Positions 32,606-46,162 are shown, counted from the first letter of the stretch. The stretch: DNA of 64,000 bases from Rapana venosa (GCA_028751875.1 CM054155.1:51802535-51866534); one strand, 5' to 3'. Notes: generated by a model from the letters alone, not told the origin. A program made the numbers and translations.

Positions 32606-32665
32606 TCTCTCTCTCTCTCTCTCTCTACTCTCATCTCTCTCTCTCTTCGCTTCGCTCTCGCTCTC
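32395..32665 (+). repeat. (CT)n arrays
   Basis: CT at 32400-32470 and 32560-32665 with short spacers. Confidence 0.9.
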
Positions 32666-33439
32666 GTCTCTCCTCTGCTGCAGTGTGAAGGCAGACCGTT
32701 TAATTTTATATCATAAATCTGTATTCTGTGCTCGAGACACGCCCACCCCGTGCTGCGTGTGAAGCAACACAGTGGAGACACACCAGTTTCAATCTCAGTA
32801 CTGGACCACGCTTTCCGGAACCGTGCTGAATTTGCTCATCCTTCCTTTCTCTTTTCTTTTTATTTCTTTATATTTTTATATTTGTTTAACCTGTTTCTTT
32901 ATTACTATTTTTAATTCTCTTTAAAAATTTTTTTTTTTTTCAGGAACTGTGGTGATTGTAGTTGTGCTTATTATTATATTCTGGCATCTTTTATTTTACA
33001 GGTGCTTTACTGTATTGTTCTCGTTCGCTTGTTGAGGGTGATTTGTAGCTTTGTTGTTGTTTGTTGTTTGTATGGGGTGGGGCAGGGTAGGGGGTTTTTT
33101 GACTATTTTTTAGTTTTTAAGTTTGTTATGTTTTTCTTTTTAAAATCTCTCCCTTTCTCTCGGTAACCCACACGGCCCCTGTATCGATTTTTATTTATAT
33201 TTTATTTTATTCTTTTTTTTCTCGTCGACACTACTGTCAGATGATTGATTTCTATACACCTTGTGTGTACAGATGGCAATGATTTTACTCTCTCTTCACC
33301 TTCCACCCCCACTCATCCTATACGTCTTCACCTCCCCCCTCCTATTATTATGATTATTCATTGTCTCTTTTTCTTCCTTATCTTCACCATTCTTGTACAC
33401 ATTAATTACTGTCCTCACAAACGACTTAAATAGATGTTA
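32666..33439. other. No gene seen
   Basis: T-rich, low-complexity sequence with no open frame resembling a known protein and no recognised repeat. Confidence 0.5.
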
Positions 33440-36250
33440 TTTCTAGACACAAATCATGGCCCTCCTAGGATGGCTTACGAATTTGCCACCTAAATATAAA
33501 CCATGCCGTTCAATTAAAAATCAAGATTATAACAAGCTCAATACAACCCAAGGCTAACCAATTCATATACTGGTCTTTCGAGTCACGACTTACAGAACAC
33601 AAAACCAACACTGCCATTTCCATGGCGGATATAAAATCCTTGCGAAAATGATCCGCAAAAGCCAAAGAAACAGGTCACTAATCTATATTAGTGAGTCTGT
33701 TAAACGTCTCAAACGTCTTTCCATCTTGAACGTTATGAAGTCGAATCCATCTGGATTCAAGTAGCTATAAAAGGTGCAGCGCTTATTATAATGGGGTTCT
33801 GCTACAGAAATCCACAGAAAGAAAAATTGGATGGATAGACAAGTTTGACTCATGATGAAGTAGTCCTTTAGAATCTAGGAACTTATTTACTAGGTTGATT
33901 TTATATAGACTAGCAAAGTAAAACTAATGGACCAAGTAATTCACCTCATTCAATCTTCCCAATTAGTAACTTCCCCCCACGAGTACATCAATTCTAACAC
34001 AATCATGATCAAATCTATGTATCAGACCTAAAAACATCCATAGGGACACTTGTGTCCTGTACACAACTGTAGCGACACTACCCAGTTTTGTACCACCTGG
34101 TCAAAAAAACGGAACAAAAATTCCTCACTGGCATAAAATATAACCTATCGCTCTTTTGAAAATTTACTTGAGCAGTTTTCTTCTCGAGTTAAGCAGTCCA
34201 TTGCTCTCGGAACACAATTCCATATGTGATCCAGACCTGGCCATTGAGTTCTGGATAAAGTTTTTACTGAACTCTATATCAAACATGCCCCATTAAAAAC
34301 CATTTAAGGATCAAACATGTCCGCAAAACCAACTTGGTTTACAAAGGAATAGACGAAGCATGCTCTCTTAGAGATTCTTAACAGAACATAAATAATATGC
34401 GGAGGCAAAAAATTAGGAAATGCCCTAAATTAACAAAACCGGCGAGAAGAAAAGGAAATATTTCCTAAGATCTACTTTCATCCCAAACAAAATTCAAAGA
34501 TGTATGGAAGGCAATCAAATCAATCACAAATAATAATTGTTTTCCCAAATCTAACGTAATAAAGATATTTTGTGAATAACTAAAACTAATCACTTCATTA
34601 CTATTTCTTGTAACCATAATTACCAATGATAAATCGATAAGGACCAATGCTCTCATGAACTAACACAATTCTGCCAAGAAAGCTGTATTCATCAGAATCC
34701 CCATACCAGGTCATCTCTGTTTCTGAGGTCTACGATTACTGACTACCTTCAAACAATCCAGTACCGTGGTCGTGATGAATAGATGGCCAGAATACTGAAA
34801 ATCTCCGCTCCAGTTTATTACCAGACACTATGACACATATCTATAACTTTGTTCTCTCTAGACCTATTTCCCAACGGGGGGCTTTCCAAACCTGCTAAGG
34901 TGCTTCGATCCACACGTGGGAGACACTCTGATCCTCACATTCTAGGCCAATCTCTGTTTTATCTTCCTTTCAACAACCCCCTTGGAAACAATATGCTAAA
35001 ACCTATAGTCCATCATATTGATATTAACAATTACTGCACCCAAATCAGTTGGATTTAGAACAAATCACACGTGCCCATAGCCTTAACTAGTTCTTGTAGA
35101 CAATATTGGCTGTCTAACATTCATGCACTAAATAAATTTAGTGGACTATTATACTGTAGATTTCAAAAAAAAAAGCATTTGCCACATAGACCGAAGACTC
35201 TCCCATTTACAAAGCTAGACTTTATATAATCTCTCTACAAATTACTCCTAGAACTTCTTGTTCTTATCTTCAACAGGCAAATTTGTTTTCAATAGCTAAT
35301 CGTCCAATCCACACTAAACCCCTTACTTTATGGAGTACCCCAGGGATCCATCTTGGACCAATTCTCTTATATTATACATAAATGACTTCCATCTCCATAC
35401 TCAAATCTCCCTGCGACTATTATTGCTGCACGACACAACCATACATACAAGCCATACTGACATTAACTCTCTTGCAAAGACCTTGCAACATAGCATGATG
35501 ATCTTGTCAATGGAGCTGAAACTAATATCCCATGTTATACACCCAAAAAACAAAAAATGCATGTTCTCATACCAGACAAAAAGCGACAAAATTCCTATCT
35601 AATACATTTTCTCCAATCCAAATTTGAAAAGGAAACAATGAACAAGCCTCTCACCACAAAGTTTCTAGGAGTAACAATTGATAGAATCTCATCGGGTACC
35701 CACTCTCGTCTGTGCAAATACATGTCTCAAAGAGTCTGCAACTGATAAAATCAACACATTTTCTTGATTTCCTTCCAGGAAACTATTCTTTCATGCTTAT
35801 ATACAATCCTCAATAGATTATGCTTCAAACCCTGTGGATTCTGCTCGTGCAAAAACTATGAAACGAATATTAAGTCTGTCTAAAACGTGCTCTTAAGAAT
35901 GGTTTTCTGAAGAACGACTACCTTCCTAGAAGTGGATTTAGCCCGTTAAATATCTTCCCCACTACACCAAAGACTAAGATGTAACAAAAGCATCATGATG
36001 TTTAGATAAGACAGGAACTTTTCCCTCATCCTTTAAAAGGGACCAGTTACCATGAATCATTCCAGAAAATACCGAAAGCCATTGTTGTCCCAATCCCAAA
36101 GAATAGCTTTGTTCAATCTAGCCTTACTATACTCAGGCCCTGTGCTGTGGAACTCCCTTCCTGGATCATTTAGACAACTCCAATCATTAACACTCTTCCA
36201 AAGTCATTTTTGCCATTCACTTGATGCATCAAACATAAAAATCCACCATT
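33440..36250 (+). mobile_element. Decayed non-LTR retrotransposon
   Basis: Fragments of ORF2 appear in changing plus-strand frames. GVPQGSIL at about 35333 is the RT block before the catalytic site. TTIHTSHTDINSLAKTLQHS follows (35430-35495). FLGVTIDR (35670) marks the thumb, and YSGPVLWNSLPGSFRQLQS (36133-36190) is the C-terminal block common in CR1/Rex1/Jockey-like LINEs. The catalytic ADD is not readable. Many stops and A/T-shifted bases show an old or badly sequenced copy. The 5' end is placed roughly. Confidence 0.65.
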
Positions 36251-36297
36251 GATCTTTTGGAATCAATAGTAAATATCTCCTCCCTTGCATTTACCAA

Positions 36298-36350
36298 ATT
36301 ATCCTCTCTCTCTCTCTCTCTCTCTCTTTCTCCTCTCTCTTTCACTCTCG
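36298..36350 (+). repeat. (CT)n microsatellite
   Basis: CT dinucleotides with TTTC interruptions. 36351-36800 beyond it shows no gene. Confidence 0.9.
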
Positions 36351-36879
36351 GCCTTGCGGGAACGCTGTGTGTGGCGCTGGACGTGGTGTTTGCGTGCTCT
36401 GCAATTATGCATGAAAAAAGTGACTGTTCTGGTTTATATAGTGTGGTGATTTTTGGCAACGTGTTTGAAAGACGGACTGGTAAAGAGAAACATCTAAACA
36501 AATCACCAATGGGGTTAGTAATAATGCAAACAACGTTTTGTTAAATAATGGACCATATAGGAACGGTTTTTTTTACCTGAACATTTTTGTCAAAACACGA
36601 ACTTCTTAGGCACAATGCACGCAAGTGAACAACAGGGCACTGTGGTGAAATGCAACACTGAAGCCACAAGCCAATCTAATGGTAACATGATTGTGACATC
36701 CCTGACCTTGCTCCCGCTCCTATTTGGGTGCTTGTGAAACTGGGGACAATATCCATTTTGAAAACAGGCGCTTGAAAGAAGTCAAAATGTCTCAAGTGAA
36801 AATGTTTTATAAACCAGCACAATCAGCATATGATAGACTGGGTTTTAAAAATCCACCAAGGATTCTTGTGCACTCAAAG

Positions 36880-38690
36880 GGACAAGAGTAGCATTTAAGA
36901 AAAGTTAACAGCTCTAGATGGGAGGAATCCTCATTCTTGAAGAGATATTGCACTGCAAAAGAGTGTGTGACACAAACAAGGATGACTTTCATAAATTGAA
37001 GAAGACAGACAATATATTTGACGAGCTGGAAGCACTGGAGAAAAAGTTGGAATCAACTGGCGAAACACAAAGTTAACAATGTAAAGTTGTAAATGTGGAA
37101 GACTTGAAGGAGAAACAGATCCCAATAATCAGATGTGTTGACTTTAAATGACCATGCCCTTTTTGGGGATGGCGCAAGAAGACTTTGCAAGAGATATGCA
37201 ATGGAACCAATGCTTGGAGTAAGTGAACCAGACCATCTTTGTTCATTTTCTGCGTGGGCCGTAAGATGGCTGGATGGGAGCAAGGAGTTGGGGACAATTC
37301 AGGGGGGAGTGGCATCAAGGTGTCAGCTGACCTAACATCCCCCAAGAGAATGTAGACTTTCATCAAGCCAGGGCAAAATAGCATATTCCACGAGGAAGCT
37401 GCAGGTGAAGAAGGCAACAGCCCGTCATTGGCGTATGACCGGGGGTCGCTCACCACAACCGCTAACCAAGAGAGAAGTGGCCCCCAATCCAGGACGGGGG
37501 ACGTGGAGCTTACAACAGGAGTGCAGGTCCTGTGTTTCCGAACGGTCATCAGCCTGGGAAGCAGAGGGCTCAGCATCACTACAGTCCCCTACGTGCCCAA
37601 GAGGAGCAGCATCGTGACAATCACCAGTCACAGTGCACAACAGGTCCTGGCAGAGAACTGGTGGATCACCTCAGCAACAGGGCTCAACAGGAGAGGGCAA
37701 GCAGAGGGCAGCCAACCAACCACTTCTCACGCTGTCACCAGGGAAGACAGTATGACGCCACAGCAGAAGACTGGTCATCAAGACAGGAAGAAGGGGCATG
37801 TTGAAACCAGTTGTGCCAGGTCCCTGTCTCTACAGTGAGGCAGTGACTCACAGAAGGCAAGCTGAGCCAGAGAGGACTGTTTATGTGAGGGAGAAAAAGA
37901 AAAACACAGACTCTGACCAAAGACTAAATCCTGCAATACACACATGCAGACATGTACAAAAGAAAAGACATTTGACAACTGAATATGACAAGAGTGACTG
38001 TGACAAAGAAGAGTCAAAAGATCATGACCCAGGACATTGTTGCAGTAATTCTGAAGAAGTAACCAGACAGAGGACTGTTGAAAATCTTGATGACACTGAT
38101 GAAAGGGTTCTTGGTATTGCTGCTAGCGAGGAGACAGATGATGATATACCTGACAAAATCCCAGATAATGACAAATCTGACAAAGTTGTCAGGAGGAAAA
38201 AGACAGAGGGGGAAACAAAGACTAGAAATGACTGATGATAACGTTACCACTGGGAACATCAAACTCTGATGACAGATTAGCATGACTGAATCAGAGACTG
38301 ACAAGACAGATATTGATGAGTACACTGACAACAAAGTAGAAAGTAGTGACGGTCACAAACAGGGCAAACTAGTCCCGATGGACAACAGATTTAACAAGAA
38401 AGATGATGCAATATTGCAGGGGAGCCAGTGAACCCACAGAGCAGTGACCCACCACAAGTACAGAGGGGCAGACAGACCAGACAGTCTCTGAGCTCAAAGC
38501 AGGCTCTACGCCCAGGCTGCTGCTTCCAAGTAGCCCATGGAAGCAAAGCTGCCGTAAAGTGCCAGCAAGGTCTGGTAGCCAAAGTAGCTTTAAACGGATT
38601 CTTTTAACAGACTTCACTCAGTGCAGTGAAAGAGATTAAACCTCACAGATAAAGACAAAAGCAAAAAGTGAGGGTAGCCCAGTAAGGGCA
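36880..38690 (+). other. Probable 5' region / ORF1 remnant of the following LINE
   Basis: No intact gene is recognised. Plus-strand pieces look protein-like: DELEALEKKLESTGETQ near 37018, a stretch at 37390-37600 with EVAPNPGR at 37473-37496, and a charged open frame of 145 residues at 37798-38235 rich in Asp, Glu, Lys and Arg. They precede the endonuclease start at 38811, the position expected for ORF1. Assignment is by position and composition only. Confidence 0.35.
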
Positions 38691-38699
38691 AAATAGGGT

Positions 38700-41600
38700 T
38701 TCCCGGCCGGGCCACAGAATTTCAATGTCAGCAGCAAGGAATATTTCTAGAACTGCAAATGATAGCACCAGGCTAGAGCCAGTGCAGTCTGATAAATGTG
38801 TAAATAGTTCTGAAATTAATTTTCTAACTTATAATGTTAATGGTCTGTTGCCTAAAATTGACAACAGAGATTTTATTAGTTTTTTGCTCAAATATGATAT
38901 CATTGCTTAACAGAAACTTTTGTTGCAGCTGCTTTTGATTTCCCCATCTTTAATGATTATTTAAGTTTGTTTCCGAAGGCCAAAAAACTATCACATCGGG
39001 GAAAGGGTATTCGGGGGGGGTAATTCTGTTAGCCCAGAAAATCCTTTGATACTTTGTGGAAAAAATGAGGTTGAAAATAAAATACTGTTTGTTGTAAAGT
39101 TGCACAAAGATTTGTTGGGTACAAAACAAAGATACAATGTTGATTTGAAACATATATCCTCCGTGTGATTCTGTATTTGGAAAACCAAACAAGGGTGTAT
39201 GGAATGGAAGATCTGGAGCAATGTTTACTTGAGCTCCAAAGTTTTATGATGACTTTAATCTTATACTCACAGGGGATTTCAATGCTCGAACTGCCCCACT
39301 ATAATTATAATGTTGGGGATGACTTTGATGATTTTGACAATTTGCATACTTTTCTAATTTCCAAATTCCCAGGAAATCACATGATTCTGAACAAATGTGT
39401 TTGGTAATCAGTTAATTGAGCTATGTAATATGTTTAAATTGTGTTATTCTGAATGGGCTTGTGATTCAGAATTCGTTTGATAGTTATACTTTATAGCATC
39501 TTCAGGTTCAAGTACATTTTGACTACTTCATTGCTTTTTAGAATTAGTAACATCTGTTAAAATACTTTATTAGTTGGGGGAAAACTTAACAGAGTCGGAC
39601 CATCTTCCTGTTTGGTATGAAGTAAAACCACGAACAATATTGTAGAAAACTTATGCAGTGAGAATTCTAAAAAGACAATTCTTATGAGAAACTAGTATGG
39701 AATGAGAATAAGAAAGATGACTTTTTGAAGGCATTAAACAGTACTGACATGCAGAAAAAATTCACAATGGCCACAAATACTATAGATAACAATATAGAAG
39801 AGGCTTTGATATGTTTGTTAAAACTTTGAAAGAGGCTAGTTTATGCATGTTAAAAAAGACATCACAGCAACCATTTGAAAATGTGAATGGTTTGATGATA
39901 ATGTGAAGTAGCAAAAAAAGAAAGTAGGTCAAAGTTAAATCATTTCCGAAAAACCAAAAGGAAGAGGACAGACTAATTTATGTCGAAAAAAGGAAATTAT
40001 ATAAACGTTGCTAAAGACAAAAAACAAAGTTATAAAAGAATGAAAGCAGAATCTTTAGCAAATAGCATTTCTAATTCTTCACACTTTGGAAAGAAGTAAG
40101 AAGCATGGGGTGTGGAAACCGTGTTGTGATTAACAACTCTATTTTGTAGTGATGACTGGTATAACCACTTCAAAATGTATTTCAAAACCTTTAAGTAAAC
40201 ATAGAAGGGAATTGTGGGAAAAGTTTATTTAAAGGAAGGAGATTGAACACACTTTTTAACAAAGAAATCTTGTGAATCAGAAGTAGTAAAAGCGATATCA
40301 AAGCTTAAAATAGGGAAAAACCTGTGGGATTGACCCAAAATATTAGCTGAAATTTTTAAAAAATGGAGGCAAAGCTGTTCTTGAGTTTTTGGTGAAATTT
40401 TTTAACACTATTTTCATTTAGGGTTTTTTCCGAAAGAGTGGTCAAAGCCATAATAATACCTATTTACAAAAAGGAGATATTGAAAATGCAGATAATTACA
40501 GAGGAGTGTCACTGTTAAGTATATTTCAAAATGTTATACAAAAATATTGAATGCACGACTTTATAACTGGTTAGAAGACATATATATTTCGAAATCAGGC
40601 AGGTTTCCGAAAGGGGGTATTCAACTGTTGATCAAATATTTAATTTATATGCTATTGTCCAAAAAATGTAGATGAAAAAACGAAGAAAATTGTATGTAGC
40701 TTTTGTTGATTTCAAAAAAGCGTTGATTCTGTACATCATGAAAACTGCTGAATGCTTGAGAAACCAAGGGTGGGAAAGGAAAATTTTGGCTTCCTTGAAA
40801 GCAATGTATTCTTCTTTAGTCTCATGTGTACGTGCAAATTTGTGAAATTTCTGATTTTTTGAGTGCCCAGTTGGGTAAGGCAAGGGTGTGTTTAAGTCCT
40901 ACGTTATTTTCTGTTTTTATAATCAAACTTGTTAGTCATATGAATGTAAAGGAAGACATGGTATCCAAATTTTGCCCGACATTATGGAATTGTTTATATT
41001 GCTTTTGCGGATGATGTGCTTTTCTTTTACTTCAGTGCATGGATTACAAACCAATTAAACATCCACATAACTGTTCAATGTCATGAAATTGAATGTGAAC
41101 ACTGAGAAAACAAAAATTATGGGATTCAGAAAAGGGGGGTATTTAGGACGTCATGAGAAGTGGGTTTTTTAAAGGTAAGAAACTAGATGTTGTTAATAGT
41201 TATTGCTATTAGGATTCCATTTTCACTACAATGATTAGCATGAAAAGAGGTACGAAAGGTTGGCATCTAAGGGTAAGAAAGCAGTTGTTCAACTGAAAGG
41301 GCTTTTCAAAATATAAAGAAATGACCACCAAAACATTTTTTAAGATTTTTGAGTTAAAGTTCAACCAATTCTGCTGTATGCTTCTGAAATATGGGGTTTA
41401 ACAAAATTAGATCATTTAGAAAAAGCTCATACTATGGCTTGCAAAAGATTTTAAAGGGGTTCCATGAGAATCCAAATAAAATGGTTTATGGTGATTTTAG
41501 GAAGATATCCTCTGTATGTTAATTCTAGTATTTCTTCATAAGGTATTGGTTTAGATTGTTACAAAATGAATAATGAAAGACTTCCCCACAAAGCTTATCA

Positions 41601-42205
41601 GATGCTGTTTGGAATTAGATAGAATTTGGGAAAGATTGTGGGGGATCAAAATAGGGAAATTCTAAAGCGAGATAGGTTTGTTTTTTTTGGTTGCAGCAAG
41701 GTGTCGGTCGGTCAAAGTGTTTATAAAGTTTTTGAAGCAGAGACTTGTTGATCAGTACTCCAAGAGTGGTCTGGCACTATTAGAGACCGTGATAGTATAG
41801 TATTATAGATCCTTTAAAAAATTTTTGAAAAGGAAAAATATGGGACTGACATGGGAAAACCCACTGTTTCAGAGTTGCCATTTCTCAAGTCAATTTAAGT
41901 TCTGCCTATCAATGTAAATGTGCACCGATTTATAATATTCCGCAGAAGAAATCATGTCCATTTTGCAGGTCAGCAATGGGAAAACGAAGAGCATTTTCTT
42001 GTTGTATGTCCACATATTCTGATTTTAAAAACAAAAATTTCTGGGGGGTTAGCTAAAACCCCATTCATGTGTTACTACAAATGACTATAGTAAACATATG
42101 CACAGTGTCTCCAGTTCATTTTCCATGCATGAACAGGAGGGAAAAGAAAACTTATTGGAATTTGATATCCTTTTGATGGGCTTTGACAACTTAACTTAAC
42201 TTAAC
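38700..42205 (+). mobile_element. Non-LTR retrotransposon, same family as 25376-29830
   Basis: ORF2 starts near 38811 and the 3' end is a (TTAAC)n tail at 42187-42206. KGGYLGRHEKW (41140) and ILLYASEIWGLTKLDH (41362) match the minus-strand element. The tail sequence differs from the (TCGAGT)n of that element, so they are related but not the same subfamily. Homopolymer runs suggest some of the damage is sequencing error. Confidence 0.75.
38811..42160 (+). pseudogene. LINE ORF2 (endonuclease, RT), heavily frameshifted
   Basis: The endonuclease begins INFLTYNVNGLLPKIDNR (38813), reaches TGDFNAR near 39278 (the GDFNxH-type block) and ESDHLPVW near 39593. RT pieces are KGDIENADNY-like sequence near 40480, VDFKKALI near 40708, FADDVLF near 41007 and LYASEIWG near 41365. 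The C-terminal Cys/His motif is partly visible near 41955 (CPFCRSAMGK...HFLVVCP in shifting frames). I count well over ten frame breaks. It is not functional as assembled. Confidence 0.7.
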
Positions 42206-42277
42206 TTAGATAGATGGTGTTGTTGTTTTTGTTGGAGTTAAGTACTGCTTCTGAAATGCTGATGTGATGTATGTTAA

Positions 42278-42500
42278 GTGTGTGTGTGTTTTGTGTGTGT
42301 GTGTTGTGGTGTGTGTGTGTGTGTGTGTGTTTTGTGTGTGGTTGTGTGTGTTGTATTTTGTTTGTGTGTTTGTGTGTGTCAGGTGTGCCTGTGGTATGTC
42401 TGTGTGTATGTGTGTGTATGCGCGCACCTGCGTGGGTGCGTGCATGTGGTATGTGCGTGCGCGTGTGCGAGAGCTCATGAATGTGTGTGTGTGCAATATC
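42278..42500. repeat. (GT)n array with variants
   Basis: GT with TTTTG and GC-rich interruptions. 42501-42779 beyond it holds no supported gene. Confidence 0.9.
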
Positions 42501-42779
42501 GAATTGCTAAACAAGTAATGATGGAAAGTGCCATGCTTTTATAGATGTAAACTAAAAGTATGATCAAGATGTCACTTTCGGGAATTGATAACATAATACC
42601 AAACAAGGATATAGATGAAGATGATGAAGTTAATAACGATGATGTAATTGAATGTAATACTGATAACGGTGACATCATGTGTTTAGGATTATGATAAGGG
42701 CGATGCTCTCATCCCTGTGTTTTTGTGTTTGAAAAATGTGTGCATCACTAGACAGTATACAGAAAACTATTGATTTACA

Positions 42780-42885
42780 TATTTCAGTTTTTTCCCTTTT
42801 GTCCCCCTTTTCCTGTATTTTGGCCCCAAGGCCCAAATACAATTAAAGGTTCAGAGTTCAGAGTTCAGAGTTTCAGAGTTCAAGT
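42780..42885 (+). mobile_element. LINE 3' end with (TTCAGAG)n tail
   Basis: GGCCCAAATACAATTAAAGG is followed by four near-perfect TTCAGAG heptamers (42850-42880), the form of a LINE terminus. No coding part is retained. Confidence 0.5.
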
Positions 42886-42889
42886 TCTC

Positions 42890-43016
42890 TCCCCTCCTCT
42901 CTCTCTCTCTCTCTCTCTCTTTTATCTCTCTCTCTCCTCTCTTTTCCTCTCTCTCTCTTTTCTCCTTCTCTCTCCTCGTGTTAACTGACATTAGGAGCTT
43001 TCTTTGAATTGTAAGG

Positions 43017-43062
<46 letters not shown>

Positions 43063-43070
43063 GGGGTGTG
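42890..43070. repeat. (CT)n and (GT)n arrays
   Basis: CT at 42895-42975, GT at 43018-43066. The CT array abuts the LINE tail. Confidence 0.95.
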
Positions 43071-43577
43071 TGCCCTTGCTTGTTTGATTTTGTTAACAAT
43101 GAACTTTTCTGAGTTTTCCCCCTTAAAATGAAGTTTGGGTTTTTTTGTTGGGTTTAAAGCAGAAATGGTATGGATTGTTAATTTGCAATGTTCTGTTGGA
43201 CAATTTCATTACTTCTGTGGACTTTTGTATCAATTCTAATAATGTGTATATAGGATTGCGCATGCATGAATATGTGTGTGTGTATATATGTGTGTGTATG
43301 TGTGTATGTGTGTGTCAGTGAGTAGTAATGAGCGCCCCTTCACAGTGTGTGCAGATGAGAGCGGAAAGAAAGCAGTTCTGTGTGTTTATTATTGAAATAG
43401 CTGATGTTAGATTGGTCATTTTTCTTGATGCTTTGTGGCTTGCTGTCTTCGTACATCAAATAATGTTTATTTCCTGATTTTGTCTGTACAAATGTACGGT
43501 TATGATATTTTGATAATTATGACATGTGTCTATTATCTTGTATGTGAGGAAATGTCTTGCGAATGGATATGTATCCA
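43071..43577. other. No gene seen
   Basis: T-rich sequence with a short GT/TATG stretch at 43275-43315; no supported feature. Confidence 0.5.
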
Positions 43578-43579
43578 GG

Positions 43580-43671
<92 letters not shown>

Positions 43672-43774
43672 TATGTGTGTGTGAGTGTGTATGTGTGAGA
43701 GAGAGAGTGTGTGTGTGTGTGTGTGGTGTGCATGCGTGGCTATACGTGCGTAAGTGTGTGTATGTGTGTGTATG

Positions 43775-43855
<81 letters not shown>

Positions 43856-43870
43856 CGCGCGCGCGCGCAC
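43578..43870. repeat. (GT)n array, two long pure blocks, ending in (GC)n
   Basis: Pure GT at 43578-43668 and 43770-43847, with a CG run at 43846-43868. It is the longest GT array of the window. Confidence 0.95.
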
Positions 43871-44460
43871 GCTTGTATTTAGTCTGGACTTTTGGGGGGT
43901 TGTCGTTTGTTTAGGGGAGGGGGTGTTGGGAAGGGGAGTGTTTTGTGGGTCTTTTTTTCTTGTTTAATTGGTTTTGTTTATTCATTTGATTTTTCGATTT
44001 CTTGATTTTTCACTAATTGAATGGGAGTTTGAGTGAAATATTTCATTGTTATTTGAAATGATCTTGTTTGTTAATTAATTGATTTATAATTATGTGTAAC
44101 AAGTATGTGTACCATTTGAAAATGTGTAGATGTTTATCTTTATGACTTATTAAGTTTGGTTGTGTTATTTTTCTTGGCTCTGTTGTTGTTCTTGTTCTTG
44201 TTCTTGTTGTCTGTCTGTTTTTCTCTTTTTTATCATCTTTGTTGGTTTGGTTTTTCCTTCTCTTTTGTTTGTTTGTTTGTTTGTTTTGGTTAAGGTTTTT
44301 TGGGAGGTGGGGTGGGGTATTTTTATGGTTTTCTTTTATTTTCTTGCTTTGGGGGGGGGGGGGGTTGTTGGGGGGGAGCTGTTTTGAAAAGGGTTATTTC
44401 CCCTTCTTTTTATTGTGAGACTGTATAAGTATTGGGTTATTATTATTAAGATGTATCCCT
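43871..44460. other. No gene; T- and G-rich sequence
   Basis: Contains TTTG repeats near 44265-44285 and a G run at 44350-44363. Nothing coding. Confidence 0.5.
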
Positions 44461-44535
44461 AACGGGCGGGGACTGGATGTAAAAAAGCACATGTGTGCTT
44501 ATTCATTATCCTCGAAATAAAAGAATTTGTCATTG
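44461..44535 (+). mobile_element. SINE 3'-end module
   Basis: GGGACTGGATGTAAAA at 44468 followed by GCACATGTGTGC and TTATTCATTATC matches 16158-16230 and 4743-4805. The GCACAYGxGTGC part is a small inverted repeat. Confidence 0.5.
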
Positions 44536-44579
44536 TCTCTCTCGAACTTCCTATCTCCTCCCCTCGCCTCCATCCTTGG

Positions 44580-45030
44580 CACCCCCCCCCCCCCTCCCCC
44601 ATGCTGTTTACAATGAGCCCTGACGTTGACAATCATCAGTGTTGTTTTCAGTGTGCGGACATTCAGAGTATAGTTATTATTTCAGGGGGGAAACCCCGAA
44701 GCTAAAAGGAAACCAAAGAAAGTTTCAGTGAAAGAAAGAAAAACAGCAAGGGAACAGAGAAATAATAGACTGACAGACATACAGACACATACAGTGACAG
44801 AGAGAGAGAAGGGGATGGGGGGGGGGGGGGGGGAGCGAGAGAGAGAGAGAGAGAGGGGGGGGGACGGCATGGATGGTAGGCATTGATGCACGCGGGTGTG
44901 TATGAGTGTGTGTGTTAGTGTGTGTGTGTGATAGTGTGCGTGTGTGTGTGTGTGTATGAGAGAGAGAGAGTGTGCGTGCATGTGTGCGTGCGCGCGCGCG
45001 TGTGTGTGTGTGTGTTTGTTTGTTGGTGAA
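44580..45030. repeat. C and G runs, (GA)n and (GT)n
   Basis: C run at 44582-44599, G run and GA at 44817-44866, GT at 44895-45022. The unique pieces between carry no gene. Confidence 0.85.
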
Positions 45031-45204
45031 CTAAGTCGGTCAACAGACAAGATTGCACAATGAGCGTTCTTCATGCCATCACACCCATTCCCACCTACTG
45101 TTTCTTCTCCAGCCATTTTGCGCCCAGTCACATGTTCATCCCCCACAACCGTAAATGGAACACCTCACGTCCCTGCTGACAAAGTGTTCTGTTTCACCCC
45201 CCCC

Positions 45205-45560
45205 CCCCCCCCCGAGGATGCCAGGGCCCTGTTAAACAGTATCCCCACCTTCTGGAGAGTCTGTGCCAGGAACTCCCTCTTTTCTATCCCTCTCTTTGTT
45301 TCTGCCTTGTTTCTTTTTCTCCCTGTCACCTCTTTCTCGACTATTTTCTGTCTTCTTGGTCCATTCTTCTGCCTTTTTGTTGTTTTTTTAATCTAGAAAG
45401 ACTAAAAAAAGAAACAGTTCTCACCCACACTGGAATTCGGATGCGCTTGGCTGGGTCTGACTTGTCGGACGCTCTCAGTTAAGGGCAGCGCCACCAATCT
45501 GGCTCCTGTGACAGCCAACAGTAGGTGCTGGCTGAGCGTTGGACGAGGAGGAGGGGGTGG
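45205..45560 (+). repeat. Dispersed hairpin repeat A-B, plus copy
   Basis: Module A at 45213-45270 (GAGGATGCCAGGGCCCTG, then CAGTATCCCCACCTTCTGG), pyrimidine-rich middle, module B at 45430-45545 (GGTCTGACTTGTCGGACGC). The small inverted repeat of module B is kept with a paired change (TCTGACTTGTCGGA). Confidence 0.7.
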
Positions 45561-45839
45561 GGGGTTGTTCGTTAGTACCCTCTTTCTGTTGACTGTTGAT
45601 GACAAAATGGGATCAGTATTGGTTGTCTTGTTGTCTGTCTTTCCTGCCAATGCCATGTAAGTGGATAATTATATTGTCACTTTGTTGTTTCCACTGATGA
45701 CTATTAAAAATAAAAAGCCTGATATTTAAGGGTTTTCTGTTGGTGTTTCGGGGATGATTTCAAGATTTTATTTCAAGAAAAAACCCCAAGGGGTACATGA
45801 AATTTAACAAAACCACAATGATGATTCGTTTGCCTGTAG
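45561..45839. other. No gene seen
   Basis: Unique-looking sequence; nothing supported. Confidence 0.5.
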
Positions 45840-45870
45840 GGTTTGTGTGCGTACGTGCGTGCGTGCGTGC

Positions 45871-45952
<82 letters not shown>

Positions 45953-45970
45953 TGTGTGTGTGTGCGTGTG
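45840..45970. repeat. (GTGC)n then (GT)n array
   Basis: GTGC tetranucleotides at 45850-45870, GT to 45965. Confidence 0.95.
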
Positions 45971-46024
45971 AGTGAATCCGCCTCATTATTTGTTGAGTTT
46001 GGTTTTTGTTTAATTTTGAATAAC

Positions 46025-46162
46025 TTTTAGCTTACCCCCTCTCTCTCTCGCTCTCTCTCTCTCCTCCCTCCCTCTCTCTCTTCCTATCTCTCCCTGTATC
46101 TGTCTGTATGTATGTCTGTCTGTCTGTCTCTCTCCCTCCCTCACCCCCCCCCCCCCATCCAT

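Noticed and set aside
37073..37579. 168-residue minus-strand frame as a gene
   Set aside because: No recognisable domain; the plus strand has protein-like pieces continuing into a LINE, so this is probably a shadow frame.
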